A stretch of DNA of 31,464 nucleotides from a virus. The position numbers and the translations under genes were made by a program. The stretch covers positions 1 through 31,464 of the IMG/VR virus record IMGVR_UViG_3300047558_000066; one strand, given 5' to 3'. Positions 8,837-17,192 of the stretch are shown here, piece after piece (the first letter of the stretch is position 1; each line of letters begins with the position of its first letter). The notes under the pieces are model-generated. The model was not told the DNA's origin and did no database searches. It worked only from the letters and a program-made list of their open reading frames with translations.

Positions 8837-10853
8837 CCGCTAGAGTGCCGCCGCCTTGCTTGACCGCGTCATATTTTTCTTGTGCTACTTTTAGGTCAGC
8901 AAGTGCTTTTTCTAAGCCTTCCTTAGCTTTAGCAACATGCTCTTCTGCGCCCTTGACATTGCCCCACATCTTGACTGTTAGAGATACATTCAATTCTGAA
9001 CCTCTGACTTTAGACTGTGCGTTTTCTAGGTCTTCAAGTGCTGCCTTCTGCAGTTCTGTCATAGCATTAGTGTCGGCATTAACTGGCGGACTCTTTGCGG
9101 CATTATTGAACATTGATGTAGGAATTCGTGGGTCGCCTAGTAGTTGGCCAATCTTTGCTTTGACTTCTGCTACTGGGTTAACTGCTTCGGCCGCAATAGG
9201 TGATTTGATGCCACTAGCAGAAGGAATAGCTCCCATAGTTGACTCAACTTGCGCCATTAGACCACCAGCAAGTTTCTTCAAACTGTCAGTGCTTGCACCG
9301 TTAGCGATGCCACCACTGCCGCCAAGCAATGACTTCAATGAGTTTGTTGTATTAGTCACCAAGCTACCGCCTAAGTCTTTTGCTTTTGCTATCAAGTCGC
9401 CAGCGCCAGCACTTGAAATAAGTGAACTTGCTTGACTACTGCCTGTAGTTGATTTGCTTAGTGTAGTGAATAGTGAACCGGCACCGCCAGGAAGAGCGTT
9501 TAAGCCACTAGTTGCTGATGTAGTAATGCCTGTTTTCTCTATGATTGATGATAGTGAAGGCGTTCCTGTGCCGCCGTTCAAGCCTGGTAGAGATAAGCCA
9601 GCGTTGCCCGCTAGTGATTTTGCTAAGCCGGTAACTTGTGAAGAAGTAACTACGCTTTCTTTGTTAGTTCCTAGATTGTTTAGTGTTGCCTCAATATTAG
9701 TAGATGTTCCGCCAACACTAGACGATAGTGATGATGTAAATGAAGACAGTGATGATTTGATGCCTGATGTATCAATGCCCGCTGACTTAGCAAACGCTTC
9801 GCTTGCTTTTGTCATTTTTTGTTTTGCGGCTGCCATCTTTTTCTCTGCGTCGGTAATACGAGCTAGGTCTGATTCTTCGCCTGTTGTTCTGTAATCTCGT
9901 TTAGCGGCATAGTATTCGTCTTCAGCGGCAGCGTATTCTGCTTTGGCACTGTCATAGTCACCAGCGGCTGCTGTTGTTGCTGGGTCTTGCTGTTCTTTTC
10001 TAATCGACTTACCAAGAATGTTTTTTACACCGCCGGTCATACTACCGAATGAACCTTCTACCGACGAGAACGCTGACTCTAGTGTTGACTTTAGATCGCC
10101 GCCACCGCCTAATGCGCCCAAACTTGTTTTCAATCCACCGCCGATGCCGCTTAGTGAGTCGCCTAAACTGCCCGCAAGTTTGCCGCTTGCTAAGTTGTCT
10201 TTGAGACTGCCCACGACACCTGAAATAGAAGAACTGTCAATTTTTGATAGTGCGTCGGTGATGCCGCCGCCTCCGGCTGAGCCAAATAATCCCTTGACTT
10301 TATCAACACCCATAGCGGCCGCGGCCAAAATAGGTCCGCCTGATTGTAGAGAGTTTTCTTTGCCCGTCAAGATGCCTGCGCTTGCTAACTCATTTGCTGA
10401 TTTTGTAACTACTGTTTGAACAATGCTTACTTGCTTTGTTGCGTTACCTACTAAATTTGATGCTGATGTTACGCCTGCTTCGCCCGTTGTAGTTGCGCCG
10501 ATAGCATCACTTGCGCTCATGCCCTTGCTGATTAGGGCAGATATGTGACTACCGGCACCAGGAGGAAGCACACCGCCAAATTCAAGTTGTTTAGCAGTTA
10601 GACCAGTAGCACCGCCGATAACACCGGCCGCTTTCTTTGCCGCATCTGTTAGTGATTGAGCATTTACTGCCATCTGAGCAGAGATAGCTTTTACTGCTGT
10701 TGGACTAACAACATCACTTGATGTTGTAGGGTTAGGCATTGTATTAACTTCGGCATCGGACGCAGGGTTAGCTGGTGCCGCTGGCGTGTTTGTGTTTAGC
10801 GCATCTAAGGCTGACTTAGTATTCGTAAACAATGAAGAAATAATCATGCTCAT
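8832..10853 (-). CDS. Gly/Ser/Ala-rich putative tail structural protein
   Basis: A 673-aa protein I do not recognise. It is dominated by Gly, Ser, Ala and Leu, with repeated short motifs such as GGG, SLLGG and SSAGAGD. Two charged, coiled-coil-like segments stand out: about 295-355 (DSAKAEYAAAEDEYYAAKRD) and about 600-665 (HVAKAKEGLEKALADLKVAQ). No signal peptide or catalytic motif is evident. The ATG overlaps the stop of the gp5-like gene as ATGA, so translation is probably coupled; AGGA lies about 10 nt upstream. Its place between the spike and gp25 suggests a baseplate or hub component made late; this is inference from context only. Confidence 0.6.
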   Translation of the reverse strand: MSMIISSLFTNTKSALDALNTNTPAAPANPASDAEVNTMPNPTTSSDVVSPTAVKAISAQMAVNAQSLTDAAKKAAGVIGGATGLTAKQLEFGGVLPPGAGSHISALISKGMSASDAIGATTTGEAGVTSASNLVGNATKQVSIVQTVVTKSANELASAGILTGKENSLQSGGPILAAAAMGVDKVKGLFGSAGGGGITDALSKIDSSSISGVVGSLKDNLASGKLAGSLGDSLSGIGGGLKTSLGALGGGGDLKSTLESAFSSVEGSFGSMTGGVKNILGKSIRKEQQDPATTAAAGDYDSAKAEYAAAEDEYYAAKRDYRTTGEESDLARITDAEKKMAAAKQKMTKASEAFAKSAGIDTSGIKSSLSSFTSSLSSSVGGTSTNIEATLNNLGTNKESVVTSSQVTGLAKSLAGNAGLSLPGLNGGTGTPSLSSIIEKTGITTSATSGLNALPGGAGSLFTTLSKSTTGSSQASSLISSAGAGDLIAKAKDLGGSLVTNTTNSLKSLLGGSGGIANGASTDSLKKLAGGLMAQVESTMGAIPSASGIKSPIAAEAVNPVAEVKAKIGQLLGDPRIPTSMFNNAAKSPPVNADTNAMTELQKAALEDLENAQSKVRGSELNVSLTVKMWGNVKGAEEHVAKAKEGLEKALADLKVAQEKYDAVKQGGGTLAA

Positions 10854-12274
10854 TTAGGAATTCCTTTACCTGCCATAGGCCATGGGTGATGCGTCGGTGC
10901 TCTGCTTACTACACTTTCAAAACCTTCAGGTGCTGGGCAAATCCAACCTACCTTTGGTGATTTTGCTACATCTGTGTATGCTGTTTGCGTGATAGGATCA
11001 ACTTCAGGAGCAGTTAGACCACTACCGCCGGAGTTCAAGTTGACTTTTGAGCCTACGATAGCAGTAGTACCACCAGCTTCGAAGCCTGCTTTGCCATCCG
11101 CTTTCATAATCATTGAGCCTGCGATGTTGAAAGAATAGTTTGCTGCCGCATACCCTTGAAATGAAGCACCCGTTCTGAAGGTCATATCTCGTTTGCTTTC
11201 AACCTTCATCTTGCCGCCAGCAAACATTTGTAGGTCTTTGCCCGCATGAATGTTTACATTTTTATCTGCGTGTAAGTTAATATCGCCTTCTGTTCGCACA
11301 TTGAATGAGTTCATTGAAAAGATATCAATGGTGCCTTCTTTGCCTAACTCGATCCAAGAATCGCCGTTTGAGTGAATGATGAATAAGGTTTGATCCGTGT
11401 CGTGCATCATGATTTGATGACCAGCACTTGTGCGTAAGCGAACTAACTGCGATTCGCCATACAAGTCACCATCGTCCATAACAAATGAGTGTCCGCCAAC
11501 TCTGCCCACTACTTTTAGTTTTTCAGGGTCTGCTGTTGACGCTGCAAATACTAAGTCTCTGGTAGTGTATCCGCCCTCATAAATTGCGCTGCCTGGTGTT
11601 GACATGCCAAATACTTTACTTGGACTCTCACGCTGAGCACTTGAAGTAATTGTGCCGCGAACAGGATCTCTGATAAGACCTTGACGCTCAATGATTGATG
11701 CTTGATAACTGTGAACAGGTTTTGCTTCGTCGTAAATCGTGCCGCTTTGCTCTACGCTTGGGTTATTTGCGTTGACTTCTGTTGTTGGTAGTCTATCTAC
11801 GCCGCCGTATGTTGTTGCTTCAGTTGAGTTTGGCACTACTTTACTTGATGCGCCGATAGCGGGAACCATAGAGATTTGACCTACTTTAGGTACGCAACCT
11901 ATGTAGAAGCCGTTGCCGTCTTTGTCAATGCCATCAATAAAAATACAAACAACTTCTGTGCCGATGTCGGGCGCAGTTGCCCAGAAACCATAGCTGTTTG
12001 GGTTACCAATGAAGCCACCGTCGCCTGTTGCTTTGCCGTTTCCAGAGAATAACCCAATGAACGGACTCAAGTAACGAACTTTCTTCCATGATGAAGGATC
12101 ATCTGGATCAGTAGAGCCAAACGCCGCCACATACACTTGAAGAACGCCGCTCTTAGTATCATCAATATTATTTTTAACAATACCGATAACTGGAGAAGTC
12201 ATTGACGATGAACTTCTCTTAGGGTTATCTATATAGTTTGGGTTATTATTCAGTGATGGGCTATCGTTTGCCAT
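10850..12274 (-). CDS. 5: gp5-like baseplate spike protein lacking a lysozyme domain
   Basis: A 474-aa homologue of the T4 cell-puncturing spike. Residues about 27-130 form the gp5/VgrG-type OB-fold (SPVIGIVKNNIDDTKSGVLQVYV, then GFWATAPDIGTEVVCIFIDG and GNGFYIGCVPK). From about 295 to 415 there is a repetitive beta-strand pattern (DINLHADKNVNIHAGKDL, then GKMKVESKRDMTF), as expected of the trimeric beta-helix needle. T4 gp5 (575 aa) carries lysozyme between these parts; here I see no lysozyme-like sequence in the linker. AAGGA sits 8 nt before ATG, and the gene lies 9 nt after the hub-like gene, so they are probably one operon. Confidence 0.85.
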   Translation of the reverse strand: MANDSPSLNNNPNYIDNPKRSSSSMTSPVIGIVKNNIDDTKSGVLQVYVAAFGSTDPDDPSSWKKVRYLSPFIGLFSGNGKATGDGGFIGNPNSYGFWATAPDIGTEVVCIFIDGIDKDGNGFYIGCVPKVGQISMVPAIGASSKVVPNSTEATTYGGVDRLPTTEVNANNPSVEQSGTIYDEAKPVHSYQASIIERQGLIRDPVRGTITSSAQRESPSKVFGMSTPGSAIYEGGYTTRDLVFAASTADPEKLKVVGRVGGHSFVMDDGDLYGESQLVRLRTSAGHQIMMHDTDQTLFIIHSNGDSWIELGKEGTIDIFSMNSFNVRTEGDINLHADKNVNIHAGKDLQMFAGGKMKVESKRDMTFRTGASFQGYAAANYSFNIAGSMIMKADGKAGFEAGGTTAIVGSKVNLNSGGSGLTAPEVDPITQTAYTDVAKSPKVGWICPAPEGFESVVSRAPTHHPWPMAGKGIPK

Positions 12275-12283
12275 TTATTTTCC

Positions 12284-14812
12284 TTATGGTTCTTGTGCTT
12301 GTTGATCTAGGCGTCTAGGGTCATTAGCACTGCCTCGACCGGCGTTGCCTTCATAACCAGGCACATAAGCGTCACCCGTTTGATTTTCTTCGTCATTCTC
12401 TAGTCTGCCCTCATCGCCAGAGCTTTCGCCCGTCACTAGTAATTCTTCATCAACAATAATACATTCTAATGTCTGATGAAAGACTCCCTTGCTTAGAGTT
12501 GATTCAACTTGCTGAACTGCGAATACCATGCCTTTGATTCCAGCATCACGAGCTTTTGTAGTTTGATAAAATTGTAGTCTATCAGTAACATCAAGTAAAC
12601 CATTATTGAACGGTGTGCCATCTTTCATACTGTAATCAGTTGCCATGTTGAAAATCATTTGAATTGTTACTTGACCGCCGAATGGGTTGATTGAACCGTC
12701 GATACTTTGAAACTTGTCCACACTTGTTGATTGACTTACACCGCTTGATGTGACCAAGAAATCAGGGTCGCCCATGATTTTTATTTTTGCTATGCCCTGA
12801 TCAGAGGGGCTATAAAGTTGACCGCGAACGCTTTCATTTATTTCAGCACCTTTGTTCAAGCCTGGTCCGCCTTTATCGCCGGCAACAGTGTTTTCATGCG
12901 CTACTGGTGCGCTACCTGTTCTGTTAGGCAAGTCTTCAGCGTTTGTGCTAATTGCCGCAGTCACATAGTACAAGCTGTTGTATTCTTGAACATAAGATAT
13001 CACTTCTGTGTTTTTGCCAGTGAACCAGTAGTTGTATTCTTTGAACGGACCTGGCCAAATTCTAGCATTATCAATGTAGTTTGTTCTAATGTAGTAAACA
13101 TCATACGGACGAATTTGAAACTTGATATCATAAGTCCATGCTTTGTTCTTATTGATGCCCTTAGCAGTAACTACAGGATTCACTGAATACCACTCTAGTG
13201 CTTTTAGAGCAGTGCGTGAAATGCTTTCTGCTTCGATGTCTTGTGTCTTTACTGTATTGAGGGCATCTGTAATAAACTTACTCTTAGTAATAATGCTATC
13301 AATAACTGATGTAATCTTTTGGCCGCTTTTTACACTTACTGCTGACTTAGTAGTATCAAAACTTGTAGCGCCAAAACTATCAGAAATGTCTACTTGATCT
13401 GAAGACTTTGACTGATCAGGCGCTACCGTCACATTACTAAATGTAGTATCGTCAACTAATCTTGCTTTAGCGATTGCGCTGTTTTCGTCAGGTTTGCCAT
13501 CTTTATCTAAAAATTCAAAATCAATTTCGTAAGTTAGGTCTGTTAGTTTCTTGTCTGCTTTATCTTCAATAGAATTGTTGATAACTTGTGCTAAGCCCTT
13601 TGATGAGCGATTAGAGCCGCCGACTAAGATTTCTTCTACAGTTGAGCCGCTGATTGTAAAGTTTTGTGTGATTGTGCCGTTCATGTTACCGTATGCGACT
13701 TTCTCGCCTACGATTGTTGCCGCACAATCATATGTGACCATCTTGCCGTCGAGTTTGAACTTCATTTCGCTAATCTGTAGCGGGAAGTAGCGTTGTAATA
13801 CTGCGTTTTCATCTCCGTCACCGCCGCCGTTTTCGTAGCCTTCGACTTCCGGACTGCCGCTTGTGATAATCTTACCGTTGATATCATAGCCATAGAACTT
13901 GATGCCCATGATGTAGTGCTGTGTGAAACCGCTTGCTTCAAAATCAGGCGGCTGAGATTGCATGATAGGGCTACTTTTGTTTAGTTCTCGACTAGCTCGG
14001 GAAACATCTCTAAGGAATGTAAATCCCATAGGTTCATGAATTTTGAATGATACTTCTGTTAGTAACGATGCTTGATTCTTGCCGCCTGGTAGAATAGACT
14101 TGATTGTTACATCGTCAATGAAATAGTCAAGACCTTCTTTGCCTGGACCTAGCGTTCCATCAAGTGTAATCAGTCTGTCTTCCATCTTGTTGTTGATGCC
14201 GCCGCTTTGAGCGATAACATAAACACCTTTGCCGCTGCCTTTTAGTTGACTCATCTCACCGGTTTCAGTGAATGTGTTGAACGCTTCGGGCGTGACCATG
14301 TAAAGAGCAACGCTGTATGCCCAGCTACTAAACTTGCTTAGTGGGTTAGGTTTTCCAGGATTAGGTCCTGTTGAAGTTGTTTTCTTTGTTGAACTACCAG
14401 AAGAAGATGATTTTGTTGCGCCGCCGCTAGTTGCGCTTGTGCTACTCTCGCCAGCATCATCTTTCTTTTCGTTTTCTGCTTCTGTATTGACATTTGAGGC
14501 AGCAGGAACACTTGTTTGTGAATCAGATGTTGATGCGGTGTCTTGCCCGTTATCGTCTAGGGCTGTTTTTAGTCTTTCTCTAGCTTGCGCTAAATCATCA
14601 TTTGCTTCAGCAAGACTTGCTTCAGCTTTAGCTAACTTGCTTTTGATTTTTTCTAAGATAGCAGGCTGAGCGTCAGGATCACCAGCATCAATCGCGGCTT
14701 GATAAATCTTCAAATCGTTTTGAATAGTCAAGACTTTGATTTGATAAGATGTGACTCTGCTCTGATACAGATTCACATCTTGTTGCGCTTGATTGTATTC
14801 AGCCATTCCCAT
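12284..14812 (-). CDS. Large baseplate hub-like structural protein
   Basis: An 842-aa protein. It opens with a coiled-coil region (residues 1-95, many Gln/Lys/Ala heptads), followed by a Ser/Thr/Lys/Gly-rich linker to about 160. From about 160 it resembles hub proteins of distant T4-like phages (KFSSWAYSVALYMVTPEAFN, then a DYFIDDVTIKS stretch, then FKIHEPMGFTFLRDVSRAS). Near residues 715-790 a second conserved part (TDYSMKDGTPFNNGLLDVTD) precedes an acidic disordered tail. The first ATG (14812) has GGAAAA upstream; a second ATG two codons on is also possible. Position just before the spike fits the role of T4 gp27, the hub ring carrying gp5. Hub assignment is inference from pattern and order, not a confident alignment. 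Confidence 0.6.
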   Translation of the reverse strand: MGMAEYNQAQQDVNLYQSRVTSYQIKVLTIQNDLKIYQAAIDAGDPDAQPAILEKIKSKLAKAEASLAEANDDLAQARERLKTALDDNGQDTASTSDSQTSVPAASNVNTEAENEKKDDAGESSTSATSGGATKSSSSGSSTKKTTSTGPNPGKPNPLSKFSSWAYSVALYMVTPEAFNTFTETGEMSQLKGSGKGVYVIAQSGGINNKMEDRLITLDGTLGPGKEGLDYFIDDVTIKSILPGGKNQASLLTEVSFKIHEPMGFTFLRDVSRASRELNKSSPIMQSQPPDFEASGFTQHYIMGIKFYGYDINGKIITSGSPEVEGYENGGGDGDENAVLQRYFPLQISEMKFKLDGKMVTYDCAATIVGEKVAYGNMNGTITQNFTISGSTVEEILVGGSNRSSKGLAQVINNSIEDKADKKLTDLTYEIDFEFLDKDGKPDENSAIAKARLVDDTTFSNVTVAPDQSKSSDQVDISDSFGATSFDTTKSAVSVKSGQKITSVIDSIITKSKFITDALNTVKTQDIEAESISRTALKALEWYSVNPVVTAKGINKNKAWTYDIKFQIRPYDVYYIRTNYIDNARIWPGPFKEYNYWFTGKNTEVISYVQEYNSLYYVTAAISTNAEDLPNRTGSAPVAHENTVAGDKGGPGLNKGAEINESVRGQLYSPSDQGIAKIKIMGDPDFLVTSSGVSQSTSVDKFQSIDGSINPFGGQVTIQMIFNMATDYSMKDGTPFNNGLLDVTDRLQFYQTTKARDAGIKGMVFAVQQVESTLSKGVFHQTLECIIVDEELLVTGESSGDEGRLENDEENQTGDAYVPGYEGNAGRGSANDPRRLDQQAQEP

Positions 14813-14849
14813 AAATTATTTTCCAATCCAATGATTTGATTTGTTATTC

Positions 14850-14857
14850 AATTTATA
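14850..14857 (-). promoter_or_regulatory. Possible late promoter for the hub-like gene
   Basis: TATAAATT on the minus strand, overlapping the stop codon of the gp53-like gene and 37 nt before ATG 14812. It keeps T4's first T but differs at the last base. Confidence 0.45.
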
Positions 14858-15152
14858 GTCCTAACGAATTCACAACGCTATCTTTTGATGGTAGATAGAT
14901 ATAAGTTCCGTTGACAAAATCAAATAGAGGATCTTTTAGCGTGTTAGGGTTACGTTGAGCAAACACCCACCACAATCTACTGTCACCATATAAGTCGTTT
15001 GCTAACAAGTCAGGTCTGTGATTGTAGGTTGCGTTGATCATCCAATAAGTATCACTAGAACTAGCGGTGATTGGGCGATTGCTCATAACGTCCAAATATT
15101 GGCCGTTTACTGTTCCTGTATTTTTGTATGGACTAGTTGATGGATATTTCAT
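14853..15152 (-). CDS. 53: Baseplate wedge protein gp53-like
   Basis: A 99-aa protein with the LysM-like gp53 signature: INATYNHRPDLLANDLYG, then SRLWWVFAQRNPN, then LKDPLFDFVNGTYIYLP. In T4, gp53 (196 aa) completes each wedge and helps join wedges around the hub; this version is short, as in many distant relatives. I chose ATG 15152 over the longer frame beginning with GTG 15158, because GGAGG lies 10 nt before the ATG. With that start the gene overlaps the previous stop by one base (TAATG), indicating coupled translation. Confidence 0.85.
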   Translation of the reverse strand: MKYPSTSPYKNTGTVNGQYLDVMSNRPITASSSDTYWMINATYNHRPDLLANDLYGDSRLWWVFAQRNPNTLKDPLFDFVNGTYIYLPSKDSVVNSLGL

Positions 15153-17077
15153 TACCACATGCCTCCGCCGTTGCCGGGATTAGTGCTTCCTCTTAGTAGA
15201 TCGCCTTTAGCATATGCTTCTAAACTAAACTTATTACTTGCGGCATATCTAGTTATCATTGGGTTGAATGTCAATGAAATTGATATTTTTGTAGGTACAC
15301 GAGTCACGCCTGCGCTTGATACTGTGTTCTGTGCAGCGCCGCCTGAAGTAGGTGTGCCGCGTGTTGTTAGACCTGCGCCGAATAGTCGCATTACACTATT
15401 GATTGCTCCGCCGATTGCGCCTAGCTCTCTGCCGAAACCTGGTTGCTGAAACGGGGTTAGACTTGCGCCGTTGATGCCGGTAGTGCCGCCGTTAGGATAA
15501 GCGTTGATATAGTCAACATCGTTAGGCAGGGTGTATGTAAAGTTTGTTAGCACGACAGGGTGATTGTCAAACTGATACTCGCCGAGGCCGCTCAAATAGA
15601 GCAGTGGCGGCGGCACACCGCGGTTCTTGTCTTGACCGTAGAACATTTTTGTAGCACTGCGACAGAAGTGAATAACAGCAAGCATGTAGTTTGCTTCAGT
15701 AATGTCTTGTGCTGTAAAGTCGCCCGTGACTGTGATGTTTTCTACAGCACTGCCTTGATATGTGTACAAGTTGTAGTTGCTATGAGTCAATGATGTGGTA
15801 TCATACTTTGCTGAGTATGCTACTGAGATTGATGGCGTGTATGGGAAAATAATTCCCTTGCCCTTTAGCGGCGCTAAGATGCCTGGGTTAGGTGCGTTGT
15901 AAAGATAATCACTTTGCGGTGCGAGTTTGATTCTGAAACGCCAGTCAGGTGCTGATACGAAGGGAACTGGCGCCGCTACGCCTGTGCCTGCGGCTTGACC
16001 TCCACCACCAGCGGCTGCTTCTAAATCTGCGTCTGTAGGTTGAGAGTCATTGTTGTATGCGTCTTCGGCATCTTGTCTTGCTTTTTCAAACGGGTCTTCG
16101 TCAGGATCAATGTCTGCTTGTTCATTTGCTGCCACGCCTTCATTGTATGCGGCTTCAGCATCTTGTCTTGATTGTTCAAACGGGTCTTCGTTAGTATTTA
16201 CGTCTTGTTGCTCATTGCCAGCTTCAGATGCTATTGTTGATTCACCGTTGTAAAAATAAGGGTCGGCGTTTTGATCAACCGTTGAGTCTTGTGCTATGTT
16301 CTCGCCTTCGCCTGGTGTGCCGTTGTTATTGTTTGAGTCAGCTTGACTTGCAGCAGTGTCGCCGTCAGGTGCTGTTTTCTTGGCTTCTTCTACTTTTGCC
16401 GCAGCTTGTGTTTGAGCGGTTGTAGTAGTTGTAGTTTCATTTGCGCCAGGCGTTGTTGTCGTGGTGCCTGGCGTTTGTTCTATTTTTGCGGCATTAGCTT
16501 GATCGTTTAGCTTAGTTGACTCTGAGCGAAGGGCGGCAGCTTTTTCTGCTCTTTGTTCAGGAGATAGCGACTTGATCTCATCATATTTTTCTTGTGAAAT
16601 CTCACCGTTTGCTAACTTTTTATCAAGAGTGCCACCTGGTCGCTGAGCAAAATTAGAGTAAAGATTTGCTTCTTTTGATACTGAATCTGCTTGTTGCTTT
16701 AGAGCAATACTGGCAGGCGTATCAACTTCTACGGCTCGTTGTGTTGTTTGTGAGCCACCGCCGCTAACAGTTACAGTTTCAGTTGTTTGTGTGTTTACTG
16801 GTTGCTGTTTTGCGGGAGCAGACGTTTCGAGGTTTTTATAAAATGCGTTGCTCTCTGCTTGTTCGGCTGCTGTTGGTTTTGCATAATCTACCCCAGCAAC
16901 TTTACCGCTACCGATATTCACTGCCTCAAACTTACCGTCCATGCCGACGCCAATAGCAGTATCATCGTAGCCCGCAGTTTTGATGGCCGCCGCAATCTGA
17001 GCGTCAGATGCGCCGTTCTTTTGCATCTGATTCAGTTGAGATACTAAAGCTGATGTTGAGATTTTATCAGTTGCCAT
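15152..17077 (-). CDS. Tail-tube cap/baseplate protein of the gp48/gp54 type with a long disordered N-terminus
   Basis: The C-terminal 260 residues carry the conserved part: PDWRFRIKLAP, then IIFPYTPSISVAYSAKYD, then TEANYMLAVIHFCRSATKMF, PPPLLYLSGLGEYQF and NDVDYINAYP. This pattern is typical of baseplate/tube-junction proteins of T4-like phages (T4 gp48 is 364 aa, gp54 320 aa). The N-terminal ~380 residues are low-complexity (Gln, Thr, Glu, Asn, Ala) and include two near-identical DPFE units. The longer open frame to 17134 is rejected: it would span the late promoter at 17103-17110, whereas ATG 17077 (MATDKISTS) has AAAGGAC upstream. It is the first gene of the leftward late operon. Which of gp48 or gp54 it matches is not settled. 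Confidence 0.65.
   Translation of the reverse strand: MATDKISTSALVSQLNQMQKNGASDAQIAAAIKTAGYDDTAIGVGMDGKFEAVNIGSGKVAGVDYAKPTAAEQAESNAFYKNLETSAPAKQQPVNTQTTETVTVSGGGSQTTQRAVEVDTPASIALKQQADSVSKEANLYSNFAQRPGGTLDKKLANGEISQEKYDEIKSLSPEQRAEKAAALRSESTKLNDQANAAKIEQTPGTTTTTPGANETTTTTTAQTQAAAKVEEAKKTAPDGDTAASQADSNNNNGTPGEGENIAQDSTVDQNADPYFYNGESTIASEAGNEQQDVNTNEDPFEQSRQDAEAAYNEGVAANEQADIDPDEDPFEKARQDAEDAYNNDSQPTDADLEAAAGGGGQAAGTGVAAPVPFVSAPDWRFRIKLAPQSDYLYNAPNPGILAPLKGKGIIFPYTPSISVAYSAKYDTTSLTHSNYNLYTYQGSAVENITVTGDFTAQDITEANYMLAVIHFCRSATKMFYGQDKNRGVPPPLLYLSGLGEYQFDNHPVVLTNFTYTLPNDVDYINAYPNGGTTGINGASLTPFQQPGFGRELGAIGGAINSVMRLFGAGLTTRGTPTSGGAAQNTVSSAGVTRVPTKISISLTFNPMITRYAASNKFSLEAYAKGDLLRGSTNPGNGGGMW
16053..16190. 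repeat. Two 48-bp direct repeat copies inside the tube-cap gene
   Basis: Copies at 16053-16100 and 16143-16190, starting 90 bp apart, with only a few mismatches. They encode DPFEQSRQDAEAAYN and DPFEKARQDAEDAYN (residues about 296-312 and 326-342), so this is an in-frame intragenic duplication in the disordered part of the protein. Confidence 0.85.
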
Positions 17078-17102
17078 GGGTGGTTGTCCTTTTACTAAAT
17101 AG

Positions 17103-17110
17103 TATTTATC
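17103..17110 (-). promoter_or_regulatory. Late promoter heading the leftward tail operon
   Basis: GATAAATA on the minus strand in the context GGCGATAAATACT, 25 nt before ATG 17077. It lies back-to-back with the sigma70-type promoter of gp55, so early rightward and late leftward transcription diverge from this 115-bp gap. Confidence 0.75.
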
Positions 17111-17144
17111 GCCACCAAAACCGCTGTTTTTCATCCATTTTCTA

Positions 17145-17172
17145 TTGACTTTAGATATGGATGTTGTATACT
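17145..17172 (+). promoter_or_regulatory. Sigma70-type (early) promoter of the gp55 gene
   Basis: TTGACT at 17145-17150 and TATACT at 17167-17172 with a 16-bp spacer. Predicted transcription start is near 17179, leaving a leader of only about 14 nt without Shine-Dalgarno sequence before ATG 17193. Confidence 0.7.
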
Positions 17173-17192
17173 AATGTTTTACAACTACATTT

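Noticed and set aside
8845-10419. Long plus-strand ORFs of 133-196 aa opposite the 673-aa gene
   Set aside because: Mirror products of Gly/Ser/Ala-rich codons on the minus strand; Pro/Ser-rich, no ribosome sites, antisense to a continuous real gene.
17078-17134. Longer start for the tube-cap gene (adds 19 residues)
   Set aside because: It would place the late promoter inside the coding region; ATG 17077 has AAAGGAC upstream and a plausible leader.
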